Below are positions 46,900 to 58,011 of a stretch of DNA of 64,000 bases, in pieces. The stretch is from Nectonema munidae. Lineage: Eukaryota; Nematomorpha; Nectonematoida; Nectonematidae. The stretch's first letter is position 1; each line of letters starts with the position of its first letter. Where the stretch lies: assembly GCA_030549495.1 (NCBI GenBank), contig JAUIRK010000150.1:310001-374000 (forward strand), in the 5' to 3' direction. Under the pieces are notes generated by a model, which saw nothing but the letters and a program-made list of their open reading frames with translations, made no database searches and was not told the origin of the DNA. Position numbers and translations under genes: made by a program.

Positions 46900-47914
46900 C
46901 TGTAGGGGATACGTCAAATTAGTTTTCAAAAAACTTAAGTTATGCTGTAAAAATTTTTATTTTTGTTGAAGCTCTATAATTTTTTTTGATAGACTTTTTT
47001 TCCTTAAAAGTTATTATAAAAGGCAAATCATTGCAAAATATTAAAAGTTATATTACTTTTTGTAGATTTTTGTACCTTCCACCAATTTAGCTTTTAAACT
47101 ATTTTTGAATGATGCTGAGAAATATGAAATAATGCAATCTTAATTTATTGTTTTATTTTTCTTTGCACAATTATAACTTCAGTTTATACCCTTGCTCAAT
47201 CCTACCCTAAATATCCAATAACAATAAGCCATTATCATCACTAACCCATACATTCTACAAAACAGTCTAGTGTCTACAGCCATGAAAATCTTCCAAATTT
47301 TCTTTTCTATTTCAGAAAGACCCACAAAGACTAAACTTACACTTTGAAGACTAAATTCCAGCAGTTTTGGAAGCCTATCAGCTCCAGCTGGAAAGTGCTT
47401 AGAAATCTCCATACCTACCCTTTCCCCTGAATCAATCACATTTTTTCATATAAACATCGCAGGGTGTCTAGTAGACTCTTTTTCAGACTACATTCACTCA
47501 TATAAAACTAGCCAACCTTCAGTTTTTTGTTTTCAGTTGTTTTCTCTATCAATCAAATATTCTTTCATCAATTCCTGTAATGTGCCTGGTAGACTACTTC
47601 ATTTTCAAATGAAAAGCCTATTCCACACCCCCCCCCCCCCCCCCAAACATTTTTGAATTTTTTTAAACTAGTGTATATTCTGCAATTCTAATTTAAAATA
47701 TTTTCGCTGGAAGTTTAGTATTTAAATTCACCAAATGTGTAAAAAAATATAAAGTAGTTTTATAAATTTATGACTCTAGGTATGCTCTGAATACACTGTA
47801 TTTTAAAGGATTGCTCGAATATTTGGTCTCCCTTGGTATTTCCAGACGACTAATTTTGAAAATTGCAACAAAAAAATTTCGCCCCAATAATTTTGAGGAT
47901 GTGCGCCCCTGTTT

Positions 47915-48739
47915 CTAACCACAAGACATACTTAAGTCCCAAGACCTTGTCAAGACATATTGTAACTTACACATGCATGTACACACGTATATATATGTAC
48001 TTTGCTTCAACAAACCACGGTTTTTTCTCTTCTTTCATCACTTTGAAAACTTATACCACTCTACATGGCAAAACTTCTTGGATCTATGCTTCCTCACAAA
48101 AGGCTAACCATGAGCCACGTGCAAGGCTATCAATGAGCTAAAAGAAGATACCACAGAAGTTAGATCCAGAAAGCCATACAATTTGAATAAATAAAGTTTT
48201 CTTACTACGCTTACGTTCAGCGTTACAGGGAGGCCATTTTAGAACACCCCTTCATTTTTCAAACTATTGAATATTTTTACAAAATCTCGCGTGAACACAT
48301 TTAATAATTGATTGTGAATTAGATGGTGTCATTTATTTTTCACAAAAATCAATCAAACCTGTCAAAAAATCAATCAATGCCAAATATCAATGTGGTTAAG
48401 TTGGTTCAATTTACATTCAATTTAGTTCAATTTTAGTTCAGTTTAGTTCAATACTACATTTATTTTATATATTACACAGTCTATAAAATAATTTTCTTTC
48501 TTGATATAATAATGATTTTATGCATCTCATAAATAGGAATGGACCAAATTTCTAATCAAAGCGACCTGAGATCATGTTTGATATAAGTCCATAAAATTAA
48601 AATTATATTTAAAGAGGCGACGCATACACTATAATAATTATCACAAGTCCACACAGTAGAATTGCAACAAATAAGTCAAACAGATAATTTTAACAACCGA
48701 CATTGCTAGACATTACTTTATTATAGACACATCTACTAG
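47915..48739. other. Mixed spacer with a scrap of inverted-repeat satellite
   Basis: At 48340-48385, AATCAATCAAACCTGTCAAAAAAT matches the outer satellite monomer of the TTAA element. Short TTTAGTTCAA repeats lie at 48410-48455. No gene was seen. Confidence 0.45.
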
Positions 48740-49300
48740 GTGACACCAATAGGGAAACTTACAACTCACTATCCTCAGACCACATTCCCATACAGACATC
48801 TATACACTTCAAACTCTCAAAAAACCACATCAAATCGAGAACCTCCAACATTCTCCAGTTTAAGATCTGATATCCTTTTTGAATCTCATATTGATCTTTC
48901 CCTATGTTCCTATGATATGTTAAAATTAATTGAGTCATGGAAAATATTAGATGAACTTTCTTTATCAGATCACCTATTCATCGAAATTATTCTGAATTTA
49001 GATTATTCCAATGGAAGTAATAACTTTATTTTTTTGAAAAAGTTTAACTCTTTATTGAATCGTTGGAGTCTAAACTTGATAATGCTACCGTTTTAAGCAA
49101 CGAACCAGGCTCTTCTTATGACATCGATATATTTGCTGAAAGTTTGAAAAACTGTTTATATACAGCTTTGCAGGTCTTGTGTTTTGAGGTAAAGTGCAAA
49201 AAGACTTTTGGTAGCCGGCTTTGCATAATTTGCGGAAAAAGGTAAGATATGCATATCGCAAATTCAAATGAGGTTACGAGATAGGATGTAGTGAAGTAGA
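48740..49300 (+). pseudogene. LINE endonuclease fragment (relative of copies A and B)
   Basis: Plus-strand frame with SLRSDILFESHIDLSLC, SWKILDELSLSDHLFIEI, clearly related to the endonuclease region of LINE copies A and B (SLRSDICLQSHIDLTLC, SWKILSEPSLSDHLFVE). The ends are truncated and a frame change follows near 49060. It represents an older or different subfamily of the same LINE. Confidence 0.65.
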
Positions 49301-49319
49301 CGTTTGCGAATGATTTTTT

Positions 49320-51180
49320 AGAAAAGTTTGCCTAGGATGGGTAGTGCTGATTGGTCGCCAATTTTGAATATTTATTGAGTTTAAGAATGAGTTTGAGTTT
49401 ACTTATTTTGCAAACGTTGGGGAAATGTGAGTAAGTAAGGCATCCAAGGAGTAGGTGTTTATTTAGAATGTGTATTGATTTCTTACCTTGTTTGAGTGAG
49501 ATATGTTCGAAGCTAGATGGAGCATTTTTTCTGAGAGAATTTATTGCTGTGTTTAATTCGTTTAGAGTGATAGGGGAAAGGTAGTTGGATGGAGTGTGTG
49601 ATATTTTTAGCGTGTTCTCGGATGTGGTGGAAAGGGAGGTCAGAAGAGATCGAGTAAGGGGGAAAGATCGTTGATAAAATGGAGGGTTGTAGTGTGTGGT
49701 ATGATGGGTTGAGCAGGGGAGTATTGTTTCAGTGAGAATAGAAAGTTTTTTCTTTTTAGTTAGCGATGATGTTCCATGGATTGTTTGAGTGCTGAATGGT
49801 GAATTTTACCGATGCGTTCTTTTAGCATGAAGTATTGCCTGTTAATATTCTTTTTTACTAGCAGAATGGATGGAAATCATTGAGGGGATCGGGGATTTTC
49901 TTAGGGTTTTGATGATGCTTTCAGTTTGTTTTTAGGTATGTTTAGGTGTCCAGAAATAGGCGTTTTCTTTTACGAAATGTGTTGATAAGAGTGGAGGATA
50001 AGATGGAATGTGAAGCATGATCATTCAGGGATAGTGCCTTTTTATCGATGGATGTGGGAGAAGAGAGAGATGGCAATGTTGGCAGAGGGGTTGAGATATC
50101 TGAGCCAGTGAGGGGTGTTCTTTTTCATGGTGTTGTTATAGCTTTTGATAGTTTTAGTCTTTATGAGAATCTGAAAAGTTATGAAAGATTGATCAGAAGC
50201 TAATGGGATGTCATAGTCGACCAAATAAATATGAGATTGAGAGTATTTGAAGTGGTTATTGTGAGGTCAATGTGAGATCTGTATTGTTCGTTGTTACAAG
50301 AACGTTGGTATGTATTGTTTTTAGAGTTGTCAGCGAGAAATAGGTTGTTTGAGTATAAGAAATTGATGAATTGTTGTCCTCGTGGATTTTTTTGTGGTCT
50401 CAGATGTGTGATCGTGCGTTAAGACATGTGTTGAATATATGTCTAAGGAGATTAATAGCCCTGGTCCTAGATATTTGATGTATGCAATTTTATCTGTTGG
50501 TAGTGATTTAATGTTGTTCATTTTGTGGATAACTTATTGTGTGTCTATTGTCGTTATATATTTATTTGTTTTGGGAATTTTTATTGTTGTTTATTAGTGA
50601 TTCTCTTTCATTTATTTGTAGCTTTTAGTGTTAATATGATGAACTGTTTATTAAAAAGGGTTTGTCATGGATTCTCTTACTAAATGAAATAGTCGTATTT
50701 GTATGTTTTTTGGATATTTTAATGGTGTTCGAGTATGTTGCATGTTGTATTTTTAGGACCAGTTTTTGTTAATGTCTTCTTCCCAGAGTGAGAGTTTATG
50801 GGTTTTGATTTTGAATGATATTTGTTTATTGAGTTTATTAATGTGCGTATATAATGAATTATGTTTTTTGATTTCACTTATGAGTGATTTAATTATTGTA
50901 CTAAAGATTGGTAAGAGCTGCATTGATGTTTCCTTTAGGAATGTAGAGTTTGTCTGCCTGTAATATGACATTTGTGAGAGTTTAATTTAATGAGTGAACT
51001 TTGCTTGTATGTAAAAGATGAGTTCAAGCTTAGTGATATTGGTTAGAATATATGTCCAGAATGAGTTCTAGTTGGCTTTTTTTTCTAATTTTTGTGGGTT
51101 CTGGACTGGATGTGGTTTTTTGAGAGTTTGAAGTGAATAGACGGCGTGACTTTTTATACATACTTACCAAAAAATTGTTT
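49320..51180 (-). pseudogene. Broken LINE, endonuclease to RT start
   Basis: Minus-strand remnant of a Jockey-like LINE. Near 51180-50750 an N-terminal coiled segment is seen (TIIKSLISEIKKHNSLY). Near 50400-50250 the endonuclease end shows PRGQQFINFL, YQRSC and RSHIDLT. Near 49860-49750 is the linker (KNINRQYFML). Near 49370-49330 is the beginning of RT (NWRPIS). Many stops and shifts are present and the RT body is missing. It is closely related to the fragment at 6305-7080. Confidence 0.6.
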
Positions 51181-51599
51181 CTGGATAAAAAAGAAATAAA
51201 AAGTTTGTGAGCGCAGTGAATTCTTATCTCGCATACGCTTCACCACATCTTTAGCACGCGTGTGTGGTTTATTTTATCGGGCTAGTGTACGTTTAGTTTA
51301 TTTGTAGTGTTCCTAGCTTAAATCTTAGTCAAATATTAAAACGCTTATAACTTTCACATTTCTCAACAAAATGCATCATGCGATATACCAAATTAAAGCA
51401 TTTTTATGGGCTTTCAGAATACATTACTTTTATCATAAGTACTTAAGAAATACCATTTTACTGTTTATATTTTCCATGGGCTTCATACCATTAATTAGCA
51501 GATAAGGGATGCATTTTAAACTAAAACAATAATATATTTGAAGAAATATTTTTTCAGTATAAAGAGTTTAGAAAACTCTTCTCTAATATGTAATGATAT

Positions 51600-51745
51600 A
51601 TTCTCATAACCTGTACGGTTGAACGCGGGTAGACAACTTGTGTGTTATCTCCAACCCGTATATTACGATGATTCTTCTCCAACCTGTATACTACGATGAT
51701 TCATCTCCAACCTGTATACTACGATGATTCATCTTCAACCATATA
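51600..51745. repeat. 28-bp minisatellite, inverted copy
   Basis: Three to four units of the reverse complement of the array at 118-530 (CTACGATGATTCATCTCCAACC). It borders an AT tract, as at the left end of the window. Confidence 0.85.
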
Positions 51746-51779
51746 ATATTTAATATATAATTCTATATTATAATATATA

Positions 51780-52470
51780 ATATTTCACTGGATGGAACCT
51801 TAAGGTGAATTACTCTAAATGCAAGTTCATCATCTTTGGCGCTAATTGTCCCAAAAATAACCCGCCAACTATAGGGAACATTCCCCGAGTTCGCCACCTA
51901 AAATATCTAGGAATCAATTGGGATGCAGGATTTAGTTTTCATCGTGAAGCTCACGAAAAGATAAAAAAAAAAAGGGGAAGAAGGATCTAGCGCTATATGG
52001 ATGTCTTAAAGACCTTGGGGTCAATTCCACGGTGGTAGGCAAGGTCATTAAAATCCTGACAATGCCGAAATTGACTTATGGAAACTCAATTTTGGGATGC
52101 CTTCCCTCAACTTGGACCAACAAAATAGACGACTTGTGTACAAACTTTTTTGGACTGTTTATGGCAACCCTTTCAATATTGCTCATGTCGGACCTCCTTT
52201 TCTTGCTTCCAGAAAAGGTTCGAGAAATTAAATAAAAAGTTTATTGAAAAACTAAGGACACAGAAGCATTGCCCACAATTATGCGAAGCTTGGGACCCCA
52301 CTTAAACCCAGGCTGAAGCGTTTTTGGGTGTATATGCTAAAAAAAGAGAAAAGTTATCCTAGGTGATTATCCATATACAATAGCCACAAGCAATGGGGAA
52401 TTCTGCGTTCTACGATATAGTTCTGTTTTTTTCTCAGTTCTAGATCCGCCAAATTAAATTTAGGATTGGC
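51780..52470 (+). pseudogene. LINE RT C-terminal fragment
   Basis: Plus-strand pieces from the end of a LINE RT: VNYSKCKFIIFG, then VRHLKYLGINWDAGFSFHREA, then VGKVIKILTMPKLTYGNSILG, in at least two frames. The YLGI motif and the PKLTYG..L thumb motif are those of I/CR1-type LINEs. Low-confidence coding continues to about 52470, where a hAT-like element interrupts it. Confidence 0.6.
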
Positions 52471-52475
52471 ACAAG

Positions 52476-52806
52476 CAGTGCCCGCCCTACCTATATAATT
52501 TTGGGGCACGTGCCCCCCCCTCCCTGTATTAATCTTTGCCCCCCCCCCCCCTCCTAAAATTTTTGGTTTTGCCCCATGCACTTTTTAAAGGAAAAATAAA
52601 TAAGCAAAAATTGTAAACAATAATCTTATATAAATGCTGGTGTATGTGTATGTATAATATGAGATTTCTATAGGTTTTTATACAGAAGTACTTCATGCTT
52701 TTCAGCAAAGTAATATAGGATATAAAGTAATTATGAAAAGTAATTATAAATTTTTTGAAAATGTGTTTCTTTGCCCTATTTCAGCCCCCTTGTAGCGCGG
52801 GCACTG
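52476..52806. mobile_element. 331-bp hAT-type non-autonomous element
   Basis: Inverted ends CAGTGCCCGCCCTAC and CAGTGCCCGCGCTAC, flanked by the 8-bp duplication GGCACAAG (52468-52475 and 52807-52814). The interior has poly(C) runs and no coding frame. Confidence 0.85.
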
Positions 52807-52814
52807 GGCACAAG

Positions 52815-53485
52815 GTATAAGTCCAAAACAGTTTCATGTTACGAGCTAGGTTAGGCATAGTCGGTAATCTGGCCTCTGTAGGAGTCCGCTTCTAGGACCG
52901 TTTAAACATTCCAATATTAAAAGATATATCCTAGGGACGACATTTAGGAATGGAGTCAAATTGCAGGGGTAGATTGTTCCTAACCTAGCATGCCCTAAAT
53001 TATGTATATCTTTCTTAACCGCTATAACATGTATCAAATATTATTTATTAATAATATATAAGATATTGCATGCCTTCAAACGCTTCTATTTTTGTAGCAT
53101 ATATCTTTTATAATCATATTTTTTTTATTTAGGAACAAGATACATTCCGTCGTGCCGGTTTTTTACCCTGTTTTTCTTTCTCTGAAGAAATCAAAGGTTT
53201 TTACGGTTAGGTAGTGCTCTAGCGAACCGATTCTAACCTTGTTAGTAATCAAGCTATCACTAGATTCCCAAATTGGGAGCGTTCGCGTTAGGATTGTATC
53301 TTTCACGCAGTTGTATTTATATATTGTAACATAAATTCTTGTAAAATAATATATATAACAAGGTATAGCTATTCTTTTGTAACAAGGGCCGGTAGGCGTT
53401 TAGTGGGATGGAAAGTCCAGGTAGACTTGGACTCAGCATTCCGGGCGGGCCACGATATCCGAAAGGATGGGTGCGAACGCCACAA
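52815..53485. other. Unclassified, partly GC-rich segment
   Basis: No gene was recognised. A GC-richer block at 53385-53480 (GGGCCGGTAGGCGTTTAGTG) contrasts with the flanks and borders the inner edge of the right inverted repeat. It may be part of an unidentified repeat. Confidence 0.35.
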
Positions 53486-53489
53486 ACAA

Positions 53490-56400
53490 CTTAATTAATT
53501 TATAATTATATAGAGTTTTAAACGCATAACACTTTATATATTTAATTTTTTCAATAATCATGGCTACTTTTTGGAAAATGTCAATCAAAATTTTTATTGA
53601 TCAGAAAACCTTCAAATTTTATATAAAATATGTTTTTATACTAAATCGGTCATGCTGTTTTCATTTCTGGACTAATTTTTTACATTTAGGATTTGAAAAT
53701 ACCTATAAGTATTAATCAAATTTGCGGTTTAATTCTGAAAATTGTCTCCAAAATCATTCCTTCACATTTTACATAAAATATATGTTTTTATACTAAATCG
53801 GTCATGCTGTTTTCATTTCTGGACTCATTTTTTACATTTAGGATTTGAAAATACCTATAAGTATTAATCAAATTTGCGGTTTAATTCTGAAAATTGTCTC
53901 CAAAAACATTCCTTCACATTTAACATAAAATATATGCGTTATACTAAATCGGCCATGCTGGTTTCATTTCTGGACTAATTTTTTACGTTTAGGATCTGGA
54001 AATACCTATAAGTGTTAATCAAATTTGCGGTTTACTTCTAAAAATTATCTCCAAAAACATTCATTCAAATTTTACAATGAAATATATGTGTTATACTAAA
54101 TCGGCCATGCTGGTTTCATTTCTGGACGGATTTTTTACGTTTAGGATGTGAAAATACCTATAAGTGTTAATCAAATTTGCGGTTTACTTCTCAAAATTAT
54201 CTCCAAAAACATTCATTCAAATTTTAAAATGAAATATATGTTTTATACCAAATCAATCATGCTGTTTTCATTTCTGAACTCATTTTTCACATTTAGAGGT
54301 TTTAAAATGTCAGTCAAAATTTGCGGTTTACTTCTAAAAGCTATCTCCAAAAATATTCTCTCAATTTTACATGAAATATTTGTTTTTATACCAAATCGAT
54401 CATGCTGTTTTCATTTTTGAACTCATTTTTTACATTTAGGATTTGAAAATACCTATAAGTATTAATCAAATTTGCGGTTTACTTCTGAAAATTGCTCTAA
54501 AAATATTCTCTTAAAAAATATGTTTTTATACCAAATCAATCATGCTGTTTTTATTTCTGAACTCATTTTTTACATTTAGGATGTGAAAATACCTATAAGT
54601 GTTAATCAAATTTGTGGTTTACTTCTAAAAATTGTCTCCAAAAACATTCATTCAAATTTTACAATTAAATATATGTTTTTATACCAAATCAACCATGCTA
54701 GTTTCTTTTATGGACTCAATTTTTGCAGTTTGGATTTGAAAATACCTATAAGTATCAATTAAATTTGTGTCTAGTTCTAAAATTTGTTTTTATAGCAAAT
54801 AGATCATGATGATTTCATTTCTGAACACAGTTTTCGCATTTATAGGTTTTACTGATAGTGTCAATCAAATTTGCGGTTTATGTCTGAAAACTATATCCCA
54901 AAATATTTTCTCTAATTTTACATGAAATATATGTTTTTATACCAATTCGACCATGATGTCTGAAAGTGTCAATCAAATTTTCAATTTACGTCTGTCTACA
55001 GAAATATTTTTGAAATTTAAATAAAATATCTGTTTTTATGCCAAATGGAAGATGCTGGTTTCATTTTTGGACTCAGGTTTGGCATTTATAGTTTTAAAAT
55101 ATCTGAAAGCTTGAATCAGATTTGCGGTTTACTTCTAGATACTGTCTTCAAAAATATTTTCAAAAAAATAAAATATCTGTTTCATACCAAATCGACTATG
55201 CTTATTTTATTTCTGTACATGGATTTTGGATAATACGGTTAAAAAATATCTCGAAGTGGCAATTGAATTAGTAATGTATGCCTGAAAATCAATTCTGTAA
55301 AAAATTTTCAAAAAATGGCTGCATATTAGGTATATAGTAAAAATATACTTTTTTTTTTGTATATTTTGGCTTATATCACTTCTACTATCATCTTGAGTAT
55401 GAAATATTTATTAAAAAAAATAAAAGGTATTATAAAATATTTTGAAAATTTGTATGAGAGAAGGTCACTATCAAGATATTTTTAATTTAAATTGAATTTG
55501 TCCATCTTTTTCCTTTATGTCAAAGAGATAATTTTTTAGATGAAGAGCGTTGACAACTTTTTGTAATTGAACAATCAACATCACGAATCATTCATCAGAA
55601 AAAAAACCTTTGAAATGAGATTGGTTGACAAATATTCAGCCCTGAGAGGAAAAAGTAATTTTATCCTTATAAAAAAATTTTCGAACACACATTGAAGAAT
55701 ATAAATTTCTAATGAAAAAAGAGCTACCAAGAAAGGATCATCATAGAATGAATACCAAAATTACATACGGTAAATTATAATATGACGTAGAGACTACGAG
55801 CTGATAACGAATTTGTAGCCAAAAAGATGGAGGTCCTATCCAGTTACATAAGTGTAGAATGAAATATTTTGAGTGAATTAAACACCTAAAGTTGGTTTAT
55901 TAAATAAATTAAGAAAATATTTACCAGAGAAATACTGCAAGTAGAAGTTATTTTTATGTTTATATATTTGACATTGATTTACATGTTTAATCGATTTTTT
56001 GACAGGTTTTATTGATTTCATAAAAAATGAACATCACCATTAAATTCTACATAATTGAAATGTATAAAAACTTTTTATAAGATTAAAATTTTTAATTTTG
56101 ACATGGGCTGTCATATTTAAATTATTTTGTCAGGTTTGACTAATTTTTATTTAAAAAAAAGGAATATAACCAATAAACACAGCCTACTTGAAAATGGGTA
56201 TATGTGTTTAAAATGCCATACACGGTAAACGTCATCACCTCCCTATACTTTCTATTAAACGTAATTCTTTAATTCAAAAAACCGTGCCTGATCCTTTCTT
56301 TTTGGGATAAATCAATTTTTTGACAGTTATGATTGATTTTTATAAAAAAATGAATATCACCACTGTTTTCAGCATATTTAAAAATGGATATACATGTGTA

Positions 56401-57266
56401 AAAAACTTTATATACTTATTTAGATAAAAAGTTCCCTTTTGAGATGTGCTGTCACATTTAGATCAATTTTTTGACAGGTTTGATTGATTTTCATAAAAAA
56501 AATGAATATTACCACTGAATTCAGTATATTTGAAAATGGGTATACATGTGTAAAAAACTTTATATACTTATTTAGATAAAAAGTTCCCTTTTGAGATGTG
56601 CTGTCACATTTAGATCAATTTTTTGACAGGTTTGATTGATTTTCATAAAAAATGAATATCACCACTGAATTCAGCATATTTGAAAATGGGTATACATGTG
56701 TAAAAAACTTTATATACTTATTTAGATAAAAAGTTCCTTTTTGAGATGAGCTGTCACATTTAGATCAATTTTTTGACAGGTTTGATTGATTTTCATAAAA
56801 AAAAATGAATATTACCACTGAATTCAGTATATTTGAAAATGGGTATACATGTGTGAAAAACTTTATATACTTATTTAGATAAAAAGTTTCTTTTTGAGAT
56901 GAGCTGTCACATTTAGATCAATTTTTTGACAGGTTTGATTGATTTTCATTAAAAAATGAAAATCACGACTGAATTCAGCATATTTGAAAATATACATGTG
57001 TAAAAAACTTTATATAATTATTTAGATAAAAAGTTTCTTTTTGAGATGAGCTGTCACATTTAGATCAATTTTTTGATAGGTTTGAAGGATTTTCATAAAA
57101 AATGAATATCACCACTGAATTTAGCATATTTGAAATATATATGTAACATTAAAAATATTTATAAAAACTTATTAATATCTGAGAAAAATAGGAGGGGGGG
57201 GGGGGGGGGGTGGCACTTTACGCCCCCAGCACTTGAGCGGACAAATTTTGCCCAGCACTAATAGGG
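53490..57266 (-). repeat. Right long inverted repeat (satellite-built)
   Basis: Mirror of the left repeat. Starting inside, TATAGAGTTTTAAACGCATA (about 53510) is followed by about 12 monomers of roughly 150 bp (53540-55320, with AAATTTGCGGTTTACTTCT). A single-copy block comes next (55330-56310, ending near CGTGCCTGATCCTTTC), then five to six outer monomers of about 150 bp (56320-57180, with GAGCTGTCACATTTAGATC). The G/C-run palindrome and terminus follow at 57185-57266. The block order and the single-copy block match the left arm, so this is not just shared satellite. Confidence 0.85.
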
Positions 57267-57270
57267 TTAA

Positions 57271-57858
57271 ATGAGTTATAATCTTTTTCACATAATGATC
57301 TTACAAAATCGTTCTTATCAATAATTGAGGCAATTATTTCTTTTTCTTCAAATTCTTCAGTAATATTCGGAATAATGATTTTTGGGTAGAATCTTTTGGG
57401 ATTAACTATCTAATAACCTTCAGGATCCGTCTGTTTTTCTTTATTTCCGTTCCGCCTCAACAAGTGACTTTTTATCTGGAAAGGTCAACGTAGCTACTTT
57501 AGAATTATAAGTCATTTTTTTCAAAAGAATTGAGGCATAACTCTTAAATCCGTAAAGCTTTTTTTCCAGATTTTCTGAACATTTAGATTTCATAAAAAAA
57601 ACATTTTTGGGATCGATTTTTTCATCTAAAGCTTTTGGAGAGATTAATGCATTCTTATCAAAATTAGTATTGGAAACTTTATACATTATGGTTTTAAATT
57701 ATCGTTAGTAAAAATATCATCTGTAGTTTTCTTTAATGATTAATAAGAGTAAGATATTTGGCAAAAACTAATTGAAGCATATCTTTACAATTTTTTAATG
57801 AACAATTTGAACAATCCCAGCTATCCTCAGATTTCTTTTTATCCTTTTTATTTTTCAT
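57271..57858 (-). pseudogene. LINE ORF1, first half, cut at the TTAA site
   Basis: An ATG at 57858 begins a Lys-rich region, followed by WDCSNCSLKNCKDMLQLV, a Cys pattern and helix typical of ORF1 N termini. Further on are VATLTFPDKKSLVEAE (57490) and, in a shifted frame, NPKRFYPKIIIPNITEEFEE and IIASIIDKNDFVRSLC (57400-57290), which match the first half of the RRM-like domain. Frame changes occur near 57740 and 57440. The frame is open up to the TTAA at 57270. Confidence 0.6.
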
Positions 57859-58011
57859 TTCAATAAAAAAAGTGTTATACATTAACTGATAAATTTTCAA
57901 TTTTCTTAGATTTATGAGATTAATAGGAAAACAGAATTAAATAACGACATTTAAATCTATTTAAAAAATTTTATAAGCGCCATTTTAGAATCGGATTGGA
58001 AGAGATAAAAA

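Larger units (their letters stand above)
45458..47914. repeat. Repeat copy B (relative of the repeat inside gypsy)
   Basis: Homologous to about 19897-21905 along its whole length and ending at the same GATGTGCGCCCCTGTTT. It differs by a hAT-like insertion (46686-46899), by lacking the MULE-like insertion of copy A, and by an extra 230 bp at about 47190-47425 lying between short CTACCCT repeats, where copy A seems to carry a deletion. Non-coding. Poly(C) runs occur at matching places in both copies. Confidence 0.8.
26724..57266. mobile_element. Candidate 30.5-kb piggyBac-like element with long inverted repeats
   Basis: Both outer ends read CCCTATTAGTGCTGGGC inward and are flanked by TTAA (26720-26723 and 57267-57270), the target duplication of piggyBac elements, whose ends also start CCC. 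The first 100 bp of the two ends are nearly identical apart from the G/C runs. Long inverted repeats follow, with the same order of satellite blocks and a single-copy block between them. A piggyBac transposase relic lies inside at 35030-35790, and a LINE ORF1 appears split exactly at the TTAA sites. The size is far above ordinary piggyBac elements (2-7 kb), partly because of later insertions (LINE, MULE, repeat B, LINE fragments). An alternative is two independent copies in opposite orientation. Confidence 0.6.

Noticed and set aside
47179-47439. 86-codon minus-strand open frame in repeat copy B
   Set aside because: No family motifs, and the segment is missing in repeat copy A; probably chance.
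26724-57266. A virus-derived giant element (piggyBac-herpesvirus fusion type)
   Set aside because: No viral replication or structural genes were recognised inside; only transposon relics and one unknown gene.
26724-57266. Inverted arms as a simple assembly palindrome
   Set aside because: The arms differ in length, monomer number and many substitutions, and one holds a LINE the other lacks, so they are not a mirrored duplicate of one read set. Long reads would still be needed for certainty.
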